Positions 1 through 7,286 of a stretch of DNA of 12,842 bases are shown piece after piece. Each line of letters starts with the position of its first letter. The first letter of the stretch is position 1. This DNA comes from an uncultured Clostridia bacterium (GTDB lineage Bacteria > Bacillota > Clostridia > Oscillospirales > Acutalibacteraceae), in the NCBI GenBank assembly GCA_945926705.1, contig CAMEMA010000018.1, positions 1 through 12,842 of the forward strand. Direction: 5' to 3'. A program made the position numbers and the translations under genes. Below the pieces are notes generated by a model, which saw only the letters and a program-made list of their open reading frames with translations, was not told where the DNA came from and did not search any database.

Positions 1-363
1 TGATTCATCATCAACAACTATTTCGGCTTCCGAACCGTCCCATTCTTTTTCATGTAAAACTTCATCGGTATCTTCAAATTCTTCCGAAACGTCATCAGAA
101 TACTCTTGCTCGCATGAACCAATTTCAGTCTCTTCATTTGTATAATCTTCAAAAGTTTGTTTTGAAAAATTTTTATCATCACAGTTTAAAATTTTTGTTC
201 CGGATTCAACTCGACGAAATTCCGAGTTATTACGCTTTCGAACGTCATCTCCGTCTGAATTTGACTCCAAAGATTTATCGGAATCACTTTTAAAGGGAAT
301 GTCCTTGACAGTTTTTGATGTTTTTCCGACATCAGCAGGGGGATATGAATCTTTACCTTTCAT
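1..363 (-). CDS. Acidic, probably disordered N-terminus of an incomplete protein (gyrA position)
   Basis: This frame opens with an ATG at 363 and runs without a stop off the left edge, giving 121 residues of an incomplete protein. AAGGAG lies a few bases upstream of the ATG, so the start is well supported. The visible part has no domain I recognise. It is rich in Ser, Asp, Glu, Lys and Asn, with 36 acidic against 16 basic residues, and is most acidic after about residue 80 (for example SDDVSEEFEDTDEV). It has no signal peptide or membrane segment, so it is probably unstructured. By position, next after gyrB on the same strand, it could be gyrA with an unusual acidic N-terminal extension. An unrelated hypothetical gene is equally possible because no gyrase motif is reached before the edge. 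A good promoter 60-90 bases upstream suggests it is transcribed separately from gyrB. Confidence 0.6.
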   Translation of the reverse strand, partial: MKGKDSYPPADVGKTSKTVKDIPFKSDSDKSLESNSDGDDVRKRNNSEFRRVESGTKILNCDDKNFSKQTFEDYTNEETEIGSCEQEYSDDVSEEFEDTDEVLHEKEWDGSEAEIVVDDES

Positions 364-421
364 TTCTACTCCTTAAATTATAAAATATTTCAAATTTTAT
401 TTTAAAACTTGATTTATATAA

Positions 422-450
422 ATTATATATGTTTGACAACAAATATTCAA
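422..450 (-). promoter_or_regulatory. Sigma-A type promoter for the acidic reading frame
   Basis: On the minus strand there is a TTGAAT -35 (445-450), a 17-base spacer and a perfect TATAAT -10 (422-427). Transcription would start near 415, giving a leader of about 50 bases before the ATG at 363. The gyrB-to-363 gap of 217 bases is otherwise very AT-rich, and I see no convincing strong terminator after gyrB. Confidence 0.6.
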
Positions 451-580
451 CAATTTGTTTAAAAAATATATTAAAATCTTCATATACTAATTTCTAATAT
501 AAACTCTCTCGCATACAAAATCTGATGAATCAAATGATTAAAAATAAAATAAGTTTTTAATTATCTAAAAAATCACGCAA

Positions 581-2521
581 TTATACGTCCAAATTTTGAA
601 CATATTTTGCATTTTGCTCTATAAATTCTCTTCTTGGTTCTACTTTGTCTCCCATTAAAATTGTAAAGGTTTCGTCTGCGGCCGCAGCATCTTCAAGCGA
701 AACTTTGAGCATTATACGAGTCTCGGGATTCATAGTGGTTTCCCACAATTGTTCGGCATCCATTTCGCCCAAGCCTTTGTAACGCTGTATCTCTGTACCT
801 CCTGCCAAATCTCTCAAAATTTCATCTCTTTCTTCATCAGAATAAGCATAATAGTGTTTTTTATTTTTTGTAATCCTAAAAAGTGGAGGTTGAGCTATAT
901 AAATATGTCCTTGCTCGATAACCGGTCTCATAAACCTGAAAAAGAAAGTTAAAAGCAATGTACGGATATGAGAACCGTCAACATCGGCATCTGCCATGAT
1001 TATGACTTTTCCATAGCGCAACTTGGATATATCAAAATCGTCTCCTATTCCACATCCCATAGCTGTAATAACGGGCATAAGCTTCTCGTTTCCGTAAACC
1101 TTGTCAATGCGAGATTTTTCTACGTTAAGCATTTTTCCCCAAAGCGGTAAAATTGCTTGAAATTTACGGTCTCTACCGCTTTTTGCAGAGCCTCCTGCCG
1201 AATCTCCCTCTACGATATAAATTTCTGTTTCATCCGGATTTTTTGACTGGCAATCCGCAAGTTTTCCGGGAAGCGAAGCTGTTTCCATTGCAGTTTTTCG
1301 TCTGACTAAATCTCTGGCTTTTTTTGCCGCTTCTCTTGCTCTCGAAGCCGAAAGAGCTTTGTCAACTATAGCTTTTGCAACTGCAGGATTCTCTTCAAGG
1401 TACGAAGTAAACTTTTCAGTTACGATTTTATCTATAAGACCTCTTATTTCCATATTTCCGAGTCGGGTTTTTGTTTGACCTTCAAACTGTGCATTTCTCA
1501 ATTTTACACTTATTATCGCAGTCAAACCTTCTCTGACATCATCTCCGGAAAAATTCTTATCATTTTCTTTGAGCAAATTATATTTCCTGGCATAATCGTT
1601 TATAACACGTGTAAAAGCCCTTTTAAATCCATCTTCATGTGTTCCGCCGTCCATGGTGTGGATATTGTTTGCAAAAGAAAGTATAAGTTCGTTATAGCTA
1701 TCATTGTACTGAAGTGCCACTTCCGCGCTTGCAGAACCATCCGGAAGAATTCCAGAAAAACTCACAACATCATCGTGAATTACCTCGAATCCTCTTTTTT
1801 TGTGAATATACTCCACAAAACTTTTTATTCCGCCTTCATATTTAAAATCATCTTCCTTCACATTTTCGGCATCTCTGCTGTCCTTCAAAATTATCTGAAT
1901 TCCTGCATTGAGGAATGCTTGCTCCCTAAGACGAGTTTTCAAAATATCGTACTCGTATATCGTAGACTCTTTAAATATCTCTGAATCGGCTTTAAATAAA
2001 ATAGTAGTGCCTCTTTCTTCGGAATCTCCAACAATTTCCAGATCAGTTACGATATTACCGCGTTCAAATTTTTGTCTGTACACGTGTTTACCGTCGCAAA
2101 CTTCAACTACAAGCCACTCTGACAACGCATTAACTACCGACGCTCCTACTCCGTGAAGTCCTCCTGAAACTTTATATCCACTTCCGCCAAACTTTCCGCC
2201 TGCATGAAGTACCGTGAAAACAACTGTAACAGCCGGAATTCCCGCTGTAGGATGAATTCCGACAGGTATTCCTCTTCCGTTATCCTTAACTCTTATTACT
2301 TCGCCCGGAAGGATATCCACTTCTATCTTACTGCAGTATCCCGCCAAAGCCTCGTCTATACCATTGTCGACAATTTCATAAACAAGATGATGAAGACCCT
2401 TTGGTCCTGTCGTGCCAATGTACATTCCCGGACGTTTTCTTACAGCTTCAAGGCCTTCGAGAACTTGTATTTCTCCGGCACCATATTTTCCACCGCTTTG
2501 ACTTATTTCATTACTATCCAA
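581..2521 (-). CDS. gyrB: DNA gyrase subunit B
   Basis: GyrB is the ATPase subunit of the A2B2 gyrase that introduces negative supercoils in the cytoplasm. At 646 residues it has the usual Firmicutes length without the long insert of enterobacterial GyrB. The GHKL ATPase domain comes first: E49 and N53 in the VYEIVDN motif, DNGRGIP at 80-86 and GGLHGVG at 120-126. The Toprim domain carries EGDSAGG at 438-444 and DADVDG at 511-516, and QPPLFR near 544 leads to the C-terminal GyrB region (YKGLGEM near 581). The Toprim segment reads LPLWGKMLNVE, with Trp where many GyrB proteins have Arg. The start is TTG, preceded by GGAGG about 10 bases upstream; the next in-frame Met (residue 33) lies inside the ATPase domain, so TTG is the real start. 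It follows the zinc-ribbon gene after only 26 bases and is probably the last gene of the dnaN operon. Confidence 0.97.
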   Translation of the reverse strand: MDSNEISQSGGKYGAGEIQVLEGLEAVRKRPGMYIGTTGPKGLHHLVYEIVDNGIDEALAGYCSKIEVDILPGEVIRVKDNGRGIPVGIHPTAGIPAVTVVFTVLHAGGKFGGSGYKVSGGLHGVGASVVNALSEWLVVEVCDGKHVYRQKFERGNIVTDLEIVGDSEERGTTILFKADSEIFKESTIYEYDILKTRLREQAFLNAGIQIILKDSRDAENVKEDDFKYEGGIKSFVEYIHKKRGFEVIHDDVVSFSGILPDGSASAEVALQYNDSYNELILSFANNIHTMDGGTHEDGFKRAFTRVINDYARKYNLLKENDKNFSGDDVREGLTAIISVKLRNAQFEGQTKTRLGNMEIRGLIDKIVTEKFTSYLEENPAVAKAIVDKALSASRAREAAKKARDLVRRKTAMETASLPGKLADCQSKNPDETEIYIVEGDSAGGSAKSGRDRKFQAILPLWGKMLNVEKSRIDKVYGNEKLMPVITAMGCGIGDDFDISKLRYGKVIIMADADVDGSHIRTLLLTFFFRFMRPVIEQGHIYIAQPPLFRITKNKKHYYAYSDEERDEILRDLAGGTEIQRYKGLGEMDAEQLWETTMNPETRIMLKVSLEDAAAADETFTILMGDKVEPRREFIEQNAKYVQNLDV

Positions 2522-2547
2522 AGTGCAGCTCCTCCAAAAAATTATTT

Positions 2548-2937
2548 TTAATTGCTGTAAATTTCTGTACCAGTATCCTGACCGGATTCTTTTTTAGTGC
2601 CGCTAAACATATCGTCCTCCGTTTCAGACTTACTTTTTGTACGAAAAAGTCTAACCATAAACGGCATAAAAGAATAAGCTGCCATAAATACAAGTGTTAT
2701 AAATAAAATTCCCGACAAACACCAACCGCCTCCGGCAAAAACAGACGCTACAAAAATAATAACAGCGATTATTTCGGATAATCCCAAAATGTTAAATGCC
2801 CTGGAATCGATATCGACTTTACATGCTTTCCTGCAGCTTTTGCATGTATAAATTCTTTTATTTTTACACAAAAAAGCTTCTACATACCAAATTTTTTCAC
2901 CGCAATAAGGGCATTGTGATAACTCAAAATTTCCTAT
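2548..2937 (-). CDS. Small membrane protein with N-terminal zinc ribbon, probable ATA start
   Basis: The frame predicts 129 residues: a zinc ribbon, CPYC at 9-12 and CKSC at 32-35, then two hydrophobic segments near 50-68 and 73-95, and a polar, acidic cytoplasmic tail. The first canonical start is TTG at 2871, but it has no SD and would delete the CPYC knuckle, leaving half a zinc site. The frame stays open upstream to 2943. The only codon there with plausible initiation is ATA at 2935-2937, six bases after the strong SD GAGGTGA (2944-2950) and overlapping the remB stop. I therefore prefer the extended form; the conservative version is 2548-2871 (107 residues). Small CxxC...CxxC membrane proteins of this type have no defined function that I know of. 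Its place between remB and gyrB suggests co-expression with replication genes but not a role. Confidence 0.75.
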   Translation of the reverse strand: MGNFELSQCPYCGEKIWYVEAFLCKNKRIYTCKSCRKACKVDIDSRAFNILGLSEIIAVIIFVASVFAGGGWCLSGILFITLVFMAAYSFMPFMVRLFRTKSKSETEDDMFSGTKKESGQDTGTEIYSN

Positions 2938-3215
2938 TTGAACTCACCTCTCTGTTTTGCACCACGTCTTTTTAAAATCGTGGAAGGTAATAACTGACTT
3001 AAATAAATTTTATCATCTTTGCTATCTTTCAAAACTATAAATGACTTAGGTAAATTTTCAGTAGTATTTACTATTTTACCTCTTTTCTGCATGTTTGACA
3101 AATAAATTCTGTTAGATTTAAAAACCGTAACTTTGTCAAGATCAAACACTCCAATTATGTCATCGGCAAAAATAATGGTATCAGAACCTATATTTAAATA
3201 TTTCAAATTACTCAC
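2934..3215 (-). CDS. remB: RemB / YaaB family DNA-binding regulator (DUF370)
   Basis: This 93-residue protein matches the YaaB/RemB (DUF370) pattern: a short hydrophobic start (LKYLNIGSDTIIF), the DDIIGVFDLDK stretch, a middle KRGKIVN segment, LPKSFIVL, and IYLSQLLPSTILKR near the end. In Bacillus subtilis RemA and RemB are small proteins linked to biofilm matrix gene control; RemA is an established DNA-binding regulator and RemB is its recF-gyrB-linked relative. The start is GTG at 3215, three bases after the recF stop, with only a weak SD, so translation is probably coupled to recF. TTG four codons in is an alternative start, with GGTGAG just ahead of it. The last bases overlap the proposed ATA start of the next gene. 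The gene order recF-remB-gyrB is the normal one for this family. Confidence 0.88.
   Translation of the reverse strand: MSNLKYLNIGSDTIIFADDIIGVFDLDKVTVFKSNRIYLSNMQKRGKIVNTTENLPKSFIVLKDSKDDKIYLSQLLPSTILKRRGAKQRGEFK
2944..2950 (-). promoter_or_regulatory. Shine-Dalgarno that decides the zinc-ribbon start
   Basis: On the minus strand GAGGTGA matches the 16S anti-SD consensus over seven bases, inside the last codons of remB. Six bases separate it from ATA (2937-2935), a normal spacing. No ATG, GTG or TTG in the right frame lies within reach, so this site points either to non-canonical initiation or to a mutated ATG. Confidence 0.65.
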
Positions 3216-3218
3216 CGA

Positions 3219-4334
3219 CTAAATACGATGAACTTCCCGAATAAATCCATTATCTACTTCAAAAAGTTTACCGTTTTTGAATTTTTTATACATATCTGAA
3301 TTGCAATCCGTTATGAATACTTGGTTATTTGTTATTTTATTTACTAAATAATTTCTTCTGAATTCATCAAGTTCGCTCATGACGTCATCGAGCAATATCA
3401 CAGGAGAATCATTCAAAGATTCCTTTAAAACACTGGCTTCAGCAAGTTTTAAACACAGTGCCGCTGAACGTTGTTGACCTTGAGAACCAAACAGGCGAAC
3501 TTTTTTGCCGTCAATGAACATGTCCAACTCATCTTTATGAGGTCCGAAAGATGTGAAGCCAGACTTTATATCCGAATTCTTTGATTTTTCCAATTTAAGC
3601 ATTATTTCGTTTTTTATTAGTTTAAAATCGCTTTCATAAGAAATATTTTTTGAAAAACTAGGTATATAGTTAATATCCATAATTTCGGAATTATCGGAAA
3701 TTTCTGAATAAAATCTCAATGACTCTTTTTTAAGCAATTCCAGATAATTCAGCCTCTCACGGATTAAAATCGCTCCGGTATGTGAAAGTTTTTCATCAAG
3801 AACTTCCAAAAAATCACGTGTTGAATCTAAACAAAAATTCTTAAGCAGAGCATTTCTTTGCCTCAGTATTTTATTATAACTCGAGATATGGGAAATATAT
3901 GTCGGTTTTAGCTGACATATAGCGGCATCTATAAATTTTCTTCTTTTTTCCGGACCTCCCGATACAAGTGAAAGTTGAAGCGGAGAAAAAAGAACCACTC
4001 TGAATTTACCTATAATTTTTGTAGGATAAATTTGAGATATATCGTTTAGAAAAACTTTTCTTTTACCATTGCCGAAAAATACAGATATGTTTTGTTTTCT
4101 GTTTTCAATGAAAAATTTACCTTCCAATTTTGCAAAATCTTCATTAAAACCTACAACCTCTGAATCTTTTGCGCCTCTGAACGAACGAGCACCCGTAAAC
4201 ATCCATATTGACTCTATAAGATTTGTTTTGCCTTGGGCATTTCTTCCGTATATAAAATTAACTCCCGAACCAGGATTTACAGATATTTTTTTTAAATTCC
4301 TGTACCCTGAAATATTTATCTCAAGCGCTCTCAC
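3219..4334 (-). CDS. recF: DNA replication and repair protein RecF
   Basis: RecF is an SMC-like ATPase that works with RecO and RecR to load RecA at single-strand gaps. The 371 residues have the family's normal length. Walker A is at 30-37 (GRNAQGKT), the ABC signature region at about 283-291 (GSQGQQRSA), Walker B at 312-317 (VILLDD) and the following SELD at 320-323. The start is GTG at 4334, which overlaps the upstream TGA stop by four bases (GTGA), an arrangement typical of translational coupling. The SD is weak, consistent with coupling. The gene lies in the conserved dnaN-yaaA-recF-remB order. Nothing is truncated and all ATPase motifs are intact. Confidence 0.96.
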   Translation of the reverse strand: MRALEINISGYRNLKKISVNPGSGVNFIYGRNAQGKTNLIESIWMFTGARSFRGAKDSEVVGFNEDFAKLEGKFFIENRKQNISVFFGNGKRKVFLNDISQIYPTKIIGKFRVVLFSPLQLSLVSGGPEKRRKFIDAAICQLKPTYISHISSYNKILRQRNALLKNFCLDSTRDFLEVLDEKLSHTGAILIRERLNYLELLKKESLRFYSEISDNSEIMDINYIPSFSKNISYESDFKLIKNEIMLKLEKSKNSDIKSGFTSFGPHKDELDMFIDGKKVRLFGSQGQQRSAALCLKLAEASVLKESLNDSPVILLDDVMSELDEFRRNYLVNKITNNQVFITDCNSDMYKKFKNGKLFEVDNGFIREVHRI

Positions 4335-4543
4335 TCAGATACAACTCTGTATTTTCTTTCACAAATCTTGACGGTTTGTCTCGGTATAAGTTTTTTACCG
4401 CGTTGTAAACATATTTCTCCGTCAACAATAACTTTTTGCGAATTTATGAGATTTTTGGCATCTCCTCCGCTTTCCGCTTCACCTATGAGTTTGAGAAAAG
4501 AACCTAATTTAATTTCTTTTGTGATTATCGCAATATCTTTCAT
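4331..4543 (-). CDS. yaaA: S4-domain RNA-binding protein, YaaA/RlbA type
   Basis: This small S4 RNA-binding protein sits in the conserved slot between dnaN and recF. Sequence hallmarks are KLGSFLKL, ESGGDAKNLI, VIVDGEICLQRGKKL and a short basic end, which together cover an S4 fold. In B. subtilis the corresponding protein is implicated in ribosome assembly. I place the start at the second ATG (4543), giving 70 residues, because GGAG (4550-4553) lies six bases before it. The first ATG (4555) overlaps the dnaN stop as TAATG and would add MEKF, and it has no good SD. It overlaps recF by four bases, so dnaN, yaaA and recF are read as one coupled unit. Confidence 0.88.
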   Translation of the reverse strand: MKDIAIITKEIKLGSFLKLIGEAESGGDAKNLINSQKVIVDGEICLQRGKKLIPRQTVKICERKYRVVSE

Positions 4544-4554
4544 AAATTTCTCCA

Positions 4555-5661
4555 TTATTCTGGTTTTATTCTGACCGGTAATACCAAAAACAAGAAAGAA
4601 TTTCCCTCTTTTGGCATAATTTTTATTGGGCTTAAGGGACCATTTAATTGAATAATTATTTCATCGCAATCTGTATTTTTAAGAGCATCCGTCATATATT
4701 TGTTATTAAAAGCAATTTCAAGCTCTGTTTTAATGTCACTTTTTGCCGGAAGTTGGTCACTGGCTTTTCCAACTGTTGTATTACAGGAAAGATGAATTTT
4801 ATTGGGCAAAAATAAGCATTTTACGGGGCTTTTAAGGCGATCTGTTATTAAAAGTGATACTCTTTCAATACTTTCAATGAAGTCTTGTGTATCAACATTT
4901 ACTGTATATTGTGTTTTTGCCGGAACTGTAGATTTGTAATCTAAAAACTCTCCGTTCAAAAGACGTGAAACAACTGAGTAATCTCCTACATAAAAAATGA
5001 TATGTTGCATACCTGCTGCTATCCTTAAATTTTCTTCCGAATCAGGTAAAAGTCTCAAAACTTCACGAAGTGTCTTTCCCGGAACAATAAAACTAAGCTC
5101 CAACTCCTCTTTTATCGGCTCTCTCCTTATTGCAAGACGATAGCCGTCAACAGACGCAAGAGTAACTGTATGGTCTTTTATTTCAAATAAAGTTCCTGTA
5201 TGAACAGGCTTTGAATCGTTTTCGGAAACTGCGAAAATTGTTTGCCTTATCATACTTTTTATTGTTGAAACAGGTAATTCCAGAAAATTAGAATTATCAA
5301 CAGTAGGCAAACTCGGAAATTCATTTGCATCCAAACCTATCAATTCAAAATGACTGGAACCGCTGATAATTTCTACATTTAGAGTTTCATTTATGTAAAC
5401 TTCTAGTAAGTCATCCGGAAGTTTACGTACAATATCGGTAAAAAGATGTGCATTAAGAACAACACGTCCTTCTTCAACTACATCTGAAGGTATTGTAGTA
5501 GTGATACCAAGTTCCAAGTTGTATCCACATATTTCCAATTTGTTATTTGAAGCACAAAGTAATACTCCTTCGAGTGCAGATAAATTGGATTTTGACGGAA
5601 CTGCTTTTTGAACATTTGAGAGTGCTTCTGCTAATTTATTTTTTCCACATTTAAATATCAT
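4555..5661 (-). CDS. dnaN: DNA polymerase III beta subunit (sliding clamp)
   Basis: DnaN forms the ring-shaped dimeric clamp that tethers DNA polymerase III and many repair enzymes to DNA. The 368-residue length fits the three-domain clamp. The N-terminal pattern (AVPSKSNLSALEGVLL, then LEICGYNLELGI) and the C-terminal ending with a conserved hydrophobic strand (FLFLVLPVRI) are typical of the family. It starts with ATG at 5661, with AAAGGTG a few bases upstream. The gap to dnaA holds the proposed origin and a probable dnaN promoter. Its stop overlaps the first ATG of the S4 gene. The coding start includes TTTTCCACA on the plus strand (5641-5649), which resembles a DnaA box but also simply encodes Cys-Gly-Lys. 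Confidence 0.97.
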   Translation of the reverse strand: MIFKCGKNKLAEALSNVQKAVPSKSNLSALEGVLLCASNNKLEICGYNLELGITTTIPSDVVEEGRVVLNAHLFTDIVRKLPDDLLEVYINETLNVEIISGSSHFELIGLDANEFPSLPTVDNSNFLELPVSTIKSMIRQTIFAVSENDSKPVHTGTLFEIKDHTVTLASVDGYRLAIRREPIKEELELSFIVPGKTLREVLRLLPDSEENLRIAAGMQHIIFYVGDYSVVSRLLNGEFLDYKSTVPAKTQYTVNVDTQDFIESIERVSLLITDRLKSPVKCLFLPNKIHLSCNTTVGKASDQLPAKSDIKTELEIAFNNKYMTDALKNTDCDEIIIQLNGPLSPIKIMPKEGNSFLFLVLPVRIKPE

Positions 5662-5715
5662 ATTTACACCTTTCTAAATCAAAATTTTCACTAGTGAGTA
5701 TAGTATAGTATTAAT

Positions 5716-5744
5716 ATTATAGTAGTAGTAGTAGGGACTGTTAA
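5716..5744 (-). promoter_or_regulatory. Probable dnaN operon promoter inside the unwinding element
   Basis: On the minus strand TTAACA (5739-5744), a 17-base spacer and TATAAT (5716-5721) form a good sigma-A promoter. Transcription would begin near 5709, about 50 bases ahead of dnaN. The spacer coincides with the TAG repeats and the GC block, so DnaA assembly and RNA polymerase would compete for the same bases. Confidence 0.55.
5720..5738 (+). other. DnaA-trio and adjacent GC-rich block
   Basis: Five consecutive TAG triplets (5720-5734) run straight into GGGAC (5734-5738), and the nearest nonamer begins nine bases later at 5747. Read 3' to 5' away from the boxes, this strand is GAT repeated, which is the polarity of the DnaA-trio on which B. 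subtilis DnaA polymerises to open the origin. AT-rich DNA with further TATAG motifs follows toward dnaN. The (TAG)5 run is cleaner than a typical trio array. Confidence 0.7.
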
Positions 5745-5746
5745 TT

Positions 5747-5903
5747 TGTTGAAAAGTCATTGAAATGCAGATAATAACTGGGATTAATGGCAATGGAGCA
5801 TTGTTGATTGATTGTTTAAAAATTGTTGAAAATTTTTCGTAAAAAACCACTTTCAACAATTCTGTTGAAAACTCTATGTTGAAAGTTGAAAAGTTGTTGA
5901 AAA
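5747..5903. repeat. Cluster of TGTTGAAAA nonamers, candidate DnaA boxes
   Basis: Four exact TGTTGAAAA copies occur at 5747-5755, 5824-5832, 5863-5871 and 5895-5903. Single-mismatch relatives are at 5877-5885 (TGTTGAAAG), 5884-5892 (AGTTGAAAA) and, in the opposite direction, 5850-5858 (CTTTCAACA). The reverse complement TTTTCAACA differs from the accepted variant box TTTTCCACA only at the sixth base. One further exact copy lies at 7309-7317 over the dnaA promoter. Enrichment in the two gaps flanking dnaA suggests a lineage-specific DnaA recognition sequence. Confidence 0.72.
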
Positions 5904-5926
5904 CTTTTTGGCTAAAAAAAATACCA

Positions 5927-7243
5927 TTATCTGTCCCTTATATTTTTTGTTATGTCTTCCACCATAGCCTTCAATTTGGAATCTTTTGAAAGATTTTTTT
6001 CAACCTGTTGAAGAGCGTAAACGATTGTTGAATGATCACGTCCACCAAATTCTTCCCCTATAGATACAAGCGGCAATTGTGTTATTTCTCTCACTACATA
6101 CATGGATATTTGCCGTGCATTTGATATTGCCGCTGACCTTTTTGATGAACGTATATCTTGTGGAGTTACGCTGAATGTTCTGGCTACTTCTTCTATTATC
6201 TTTTCCACCGTTACAGGAGGCGGCTGGTCATTGTTTAAAATATCCGATATGGCCATTTGAGCTGTTCTGGTGCCCATTGGTTCTCCTCCTAAAAGATGAT
6301 GAGCTTTCATCTTTTTTACTGCACCTTCCAGTTGTCGTATATTGGTTTTTAATTTTTTTGCAATGTATTCACATACTTCATTTGGCATTTTTATATCTAA
6401 AAGTTCTGCTTTCCTTTTGACAATTGCTATTCTTGTTTCAAAATCGGGAGGCTGTATGTCAGCTATAAGTCCCCATTCAAATCGGGTTCTCAACCGGTCT
6501 TCTAGAGTTTGTATCTCTTTTGGAGGTCTATCCGAAGTGAGAACAATTTGTTTTTTAGCTTCGTAAAGAGTGTTAAACGTATGAAAAAATTCTTCCTGAG
6601 TGGAATCTTTTCCTGCTATAAATTGAATGTCATCTACTAAAAGTATATCTGTTTTTCGATACTTTTGATGAAATTCACTTGTTGTATTTTGTCTTATGGA
6701 TTCAATAAGTTCATTTGTAAAGTCGTCGCCTTTTATATACAGGAAAGTTTTGTCAGGATTGCTTTTTTTAATATCATTGCATATAGCATAAAGCAAATGC
6801 GTTTTTCCTAATCCTGAATTCCCATAAATGAAAAGCGGATTGTATGCTCCGGCAGGATTGGCCGCAACAGCCAAAGCCGCAGCGTGCGCAAATTTGTTTG
6901 AAGACCCTACTATATATGTGTCAAAAGTAAATTCATAGTCTGAGTCTATTGCAAGAGTTTGGTCACTTTTTTTTCCGGATTCATTTATTTCGTCCGGAGT
7001 CGAAAAACAGATGTCTATTCCTGACCCGAAAATTTCCCTAAAAGCGTCATTCAAGAGTAAACGATAGCATCTGTTTAATGTTTGTCTGTGAAATTCATTT
7101 GGAACCATAAGTACTGCTTTTCCTCTTTCGAAGTCCAGTTTTATCGGTTCTATTCTGCTTATCCATGTTTTGTAAGCCACGTCTGTAATTCGGGTTTTAC
7201 AAAAATCACAAATAAGATTCCATGCCTCATTAAAAGAGTTCAT
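5927..7243 (-). CDS. dnaA: Chromosomal replication initiator DnaA
   Basis: DnaA binds oriC boxes and, as an ATP-bound filament, melts the origin. The 438 residues contain domain I (about 1-80), a short linker II, the AAA+ domain III with Walker A at 141-148 (GNSGLGKT), Walker B at 201-205 (LLVDD), sensor 1 (LTSDRP, 235-240), the arginine-finger segment LRTRFEWGL at 251-259 and sensor 2 (NIRQLEGAV, 301-309). Domain IV has the box-binding helix-turn-helix with GGRDHSTIV at 400-408, where Ser replaces the more common Thr. It starts at ATG 7243 with GGAGG about 12 bases upstream, a slightly long spacing. The promoter upstream overlaps a putative DnaA box, so autoregulation is likely. The divergent neighbour is the kinase operon rather than rpmH. 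Confidence 0.98.
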   Translation of the reverse strand: MNSFNEAWNLICDFCKTRITDVAYKTWISRIEPIKLDFERGKAVLMVPNEFHRQTLNRCYRLLLNDAFREIFGSGIDICFSTPDEINESGKKSDQTLAIDSDYEFTFDTYIVGSSNKFAHAAALAVAANPAGAYNPLFIYGNSGLGKTHLLYAICNDIKKSNPDKTFLYIKGDDFTNELIESIRQNTTSEFHQKYRKTDILLVDDIQFIAGKDSTQEEFFHTFNTLYEAKKQIVLTSDRPPKEIQTLEDRLRTRFEWGLIADIQPPDFETRIAIVKRKAELLDIKMPNEVCEYIAKKLKTNIRQLEGAVKKMKAHHLLGGEPMGTRTAQMAISDILNNDQPPPVTVEKIIEEVARTFSVTPQDIRSSKRSAAISNARQISMYVVREITQLPLVSIGEEFGGRDHSTIVYALQQVEKNLSKDSKLKAMVEDITKNIRDR

Positions 7244-7286
7244 GATAAAGGAAAACCTCCGATTTTATTAAATTCATTATAATAGT

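Larger units (their letters stand above)
5662..5926. other. oriC: Probable chromosomal replication origin (oriC, unwinding side)
   Basis: The dnaA-dnaN gap contains the three parts expected of a Firmicutes basal unwinding site, in the right order when read from dnaA toward dnaN. First is a cluster of DnaA-box-like nonamers (5747-5903), then a GC-rich block (GGGAC, 5734-5738), then TAG repeats (5720-5734) followed by AT-rich DNA (5662-5719). Gene polarity around dnaA supports the location: replication genes point left and the rpmH operon points right. By family precedent a second box-containing region may lie upstream of dnaA (7244-7460). The box sequence differs from the textbook TTATCCACA, so assignment rests on position and clustering. 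Confidence 0.8.

Noticed and set aside
534..564. AT-only stem as a gyrB terminator
   Set aside because: The stem has no GC pairs beyond one G-T wobble and similar structures arise easily in such AT-rich DNA.
1475..1984. 169-codon plus-strand ORF opposite gyrB, with smaller ones at 749-952, 968-1150, 1908-2156, 2204-2551 and 2401-2706
   Set aside because: They lie antisense to the clearly coding gyrB (or its upstream neighbour), have no family resemblance or SD, and their composition mirrors the opposite strand.
5641..5649. TTTTCCACA in the first codons of dnaN as a classical DnaA box
   Set aside because: It is a single copy on the far side of the AT-rich element and encodes conserved clamp residues, so chance is a sufficient explanation; it is mentioned in the dnaN entry only.
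5674..5859. 61-codon minus-strand ORF in the dnaA-dnaN gap
   Set aside because: It runs through the DnaA-box-like cluster and the TAG repeats, which produce a meaningless Tyr run; there is no recognisable protein.
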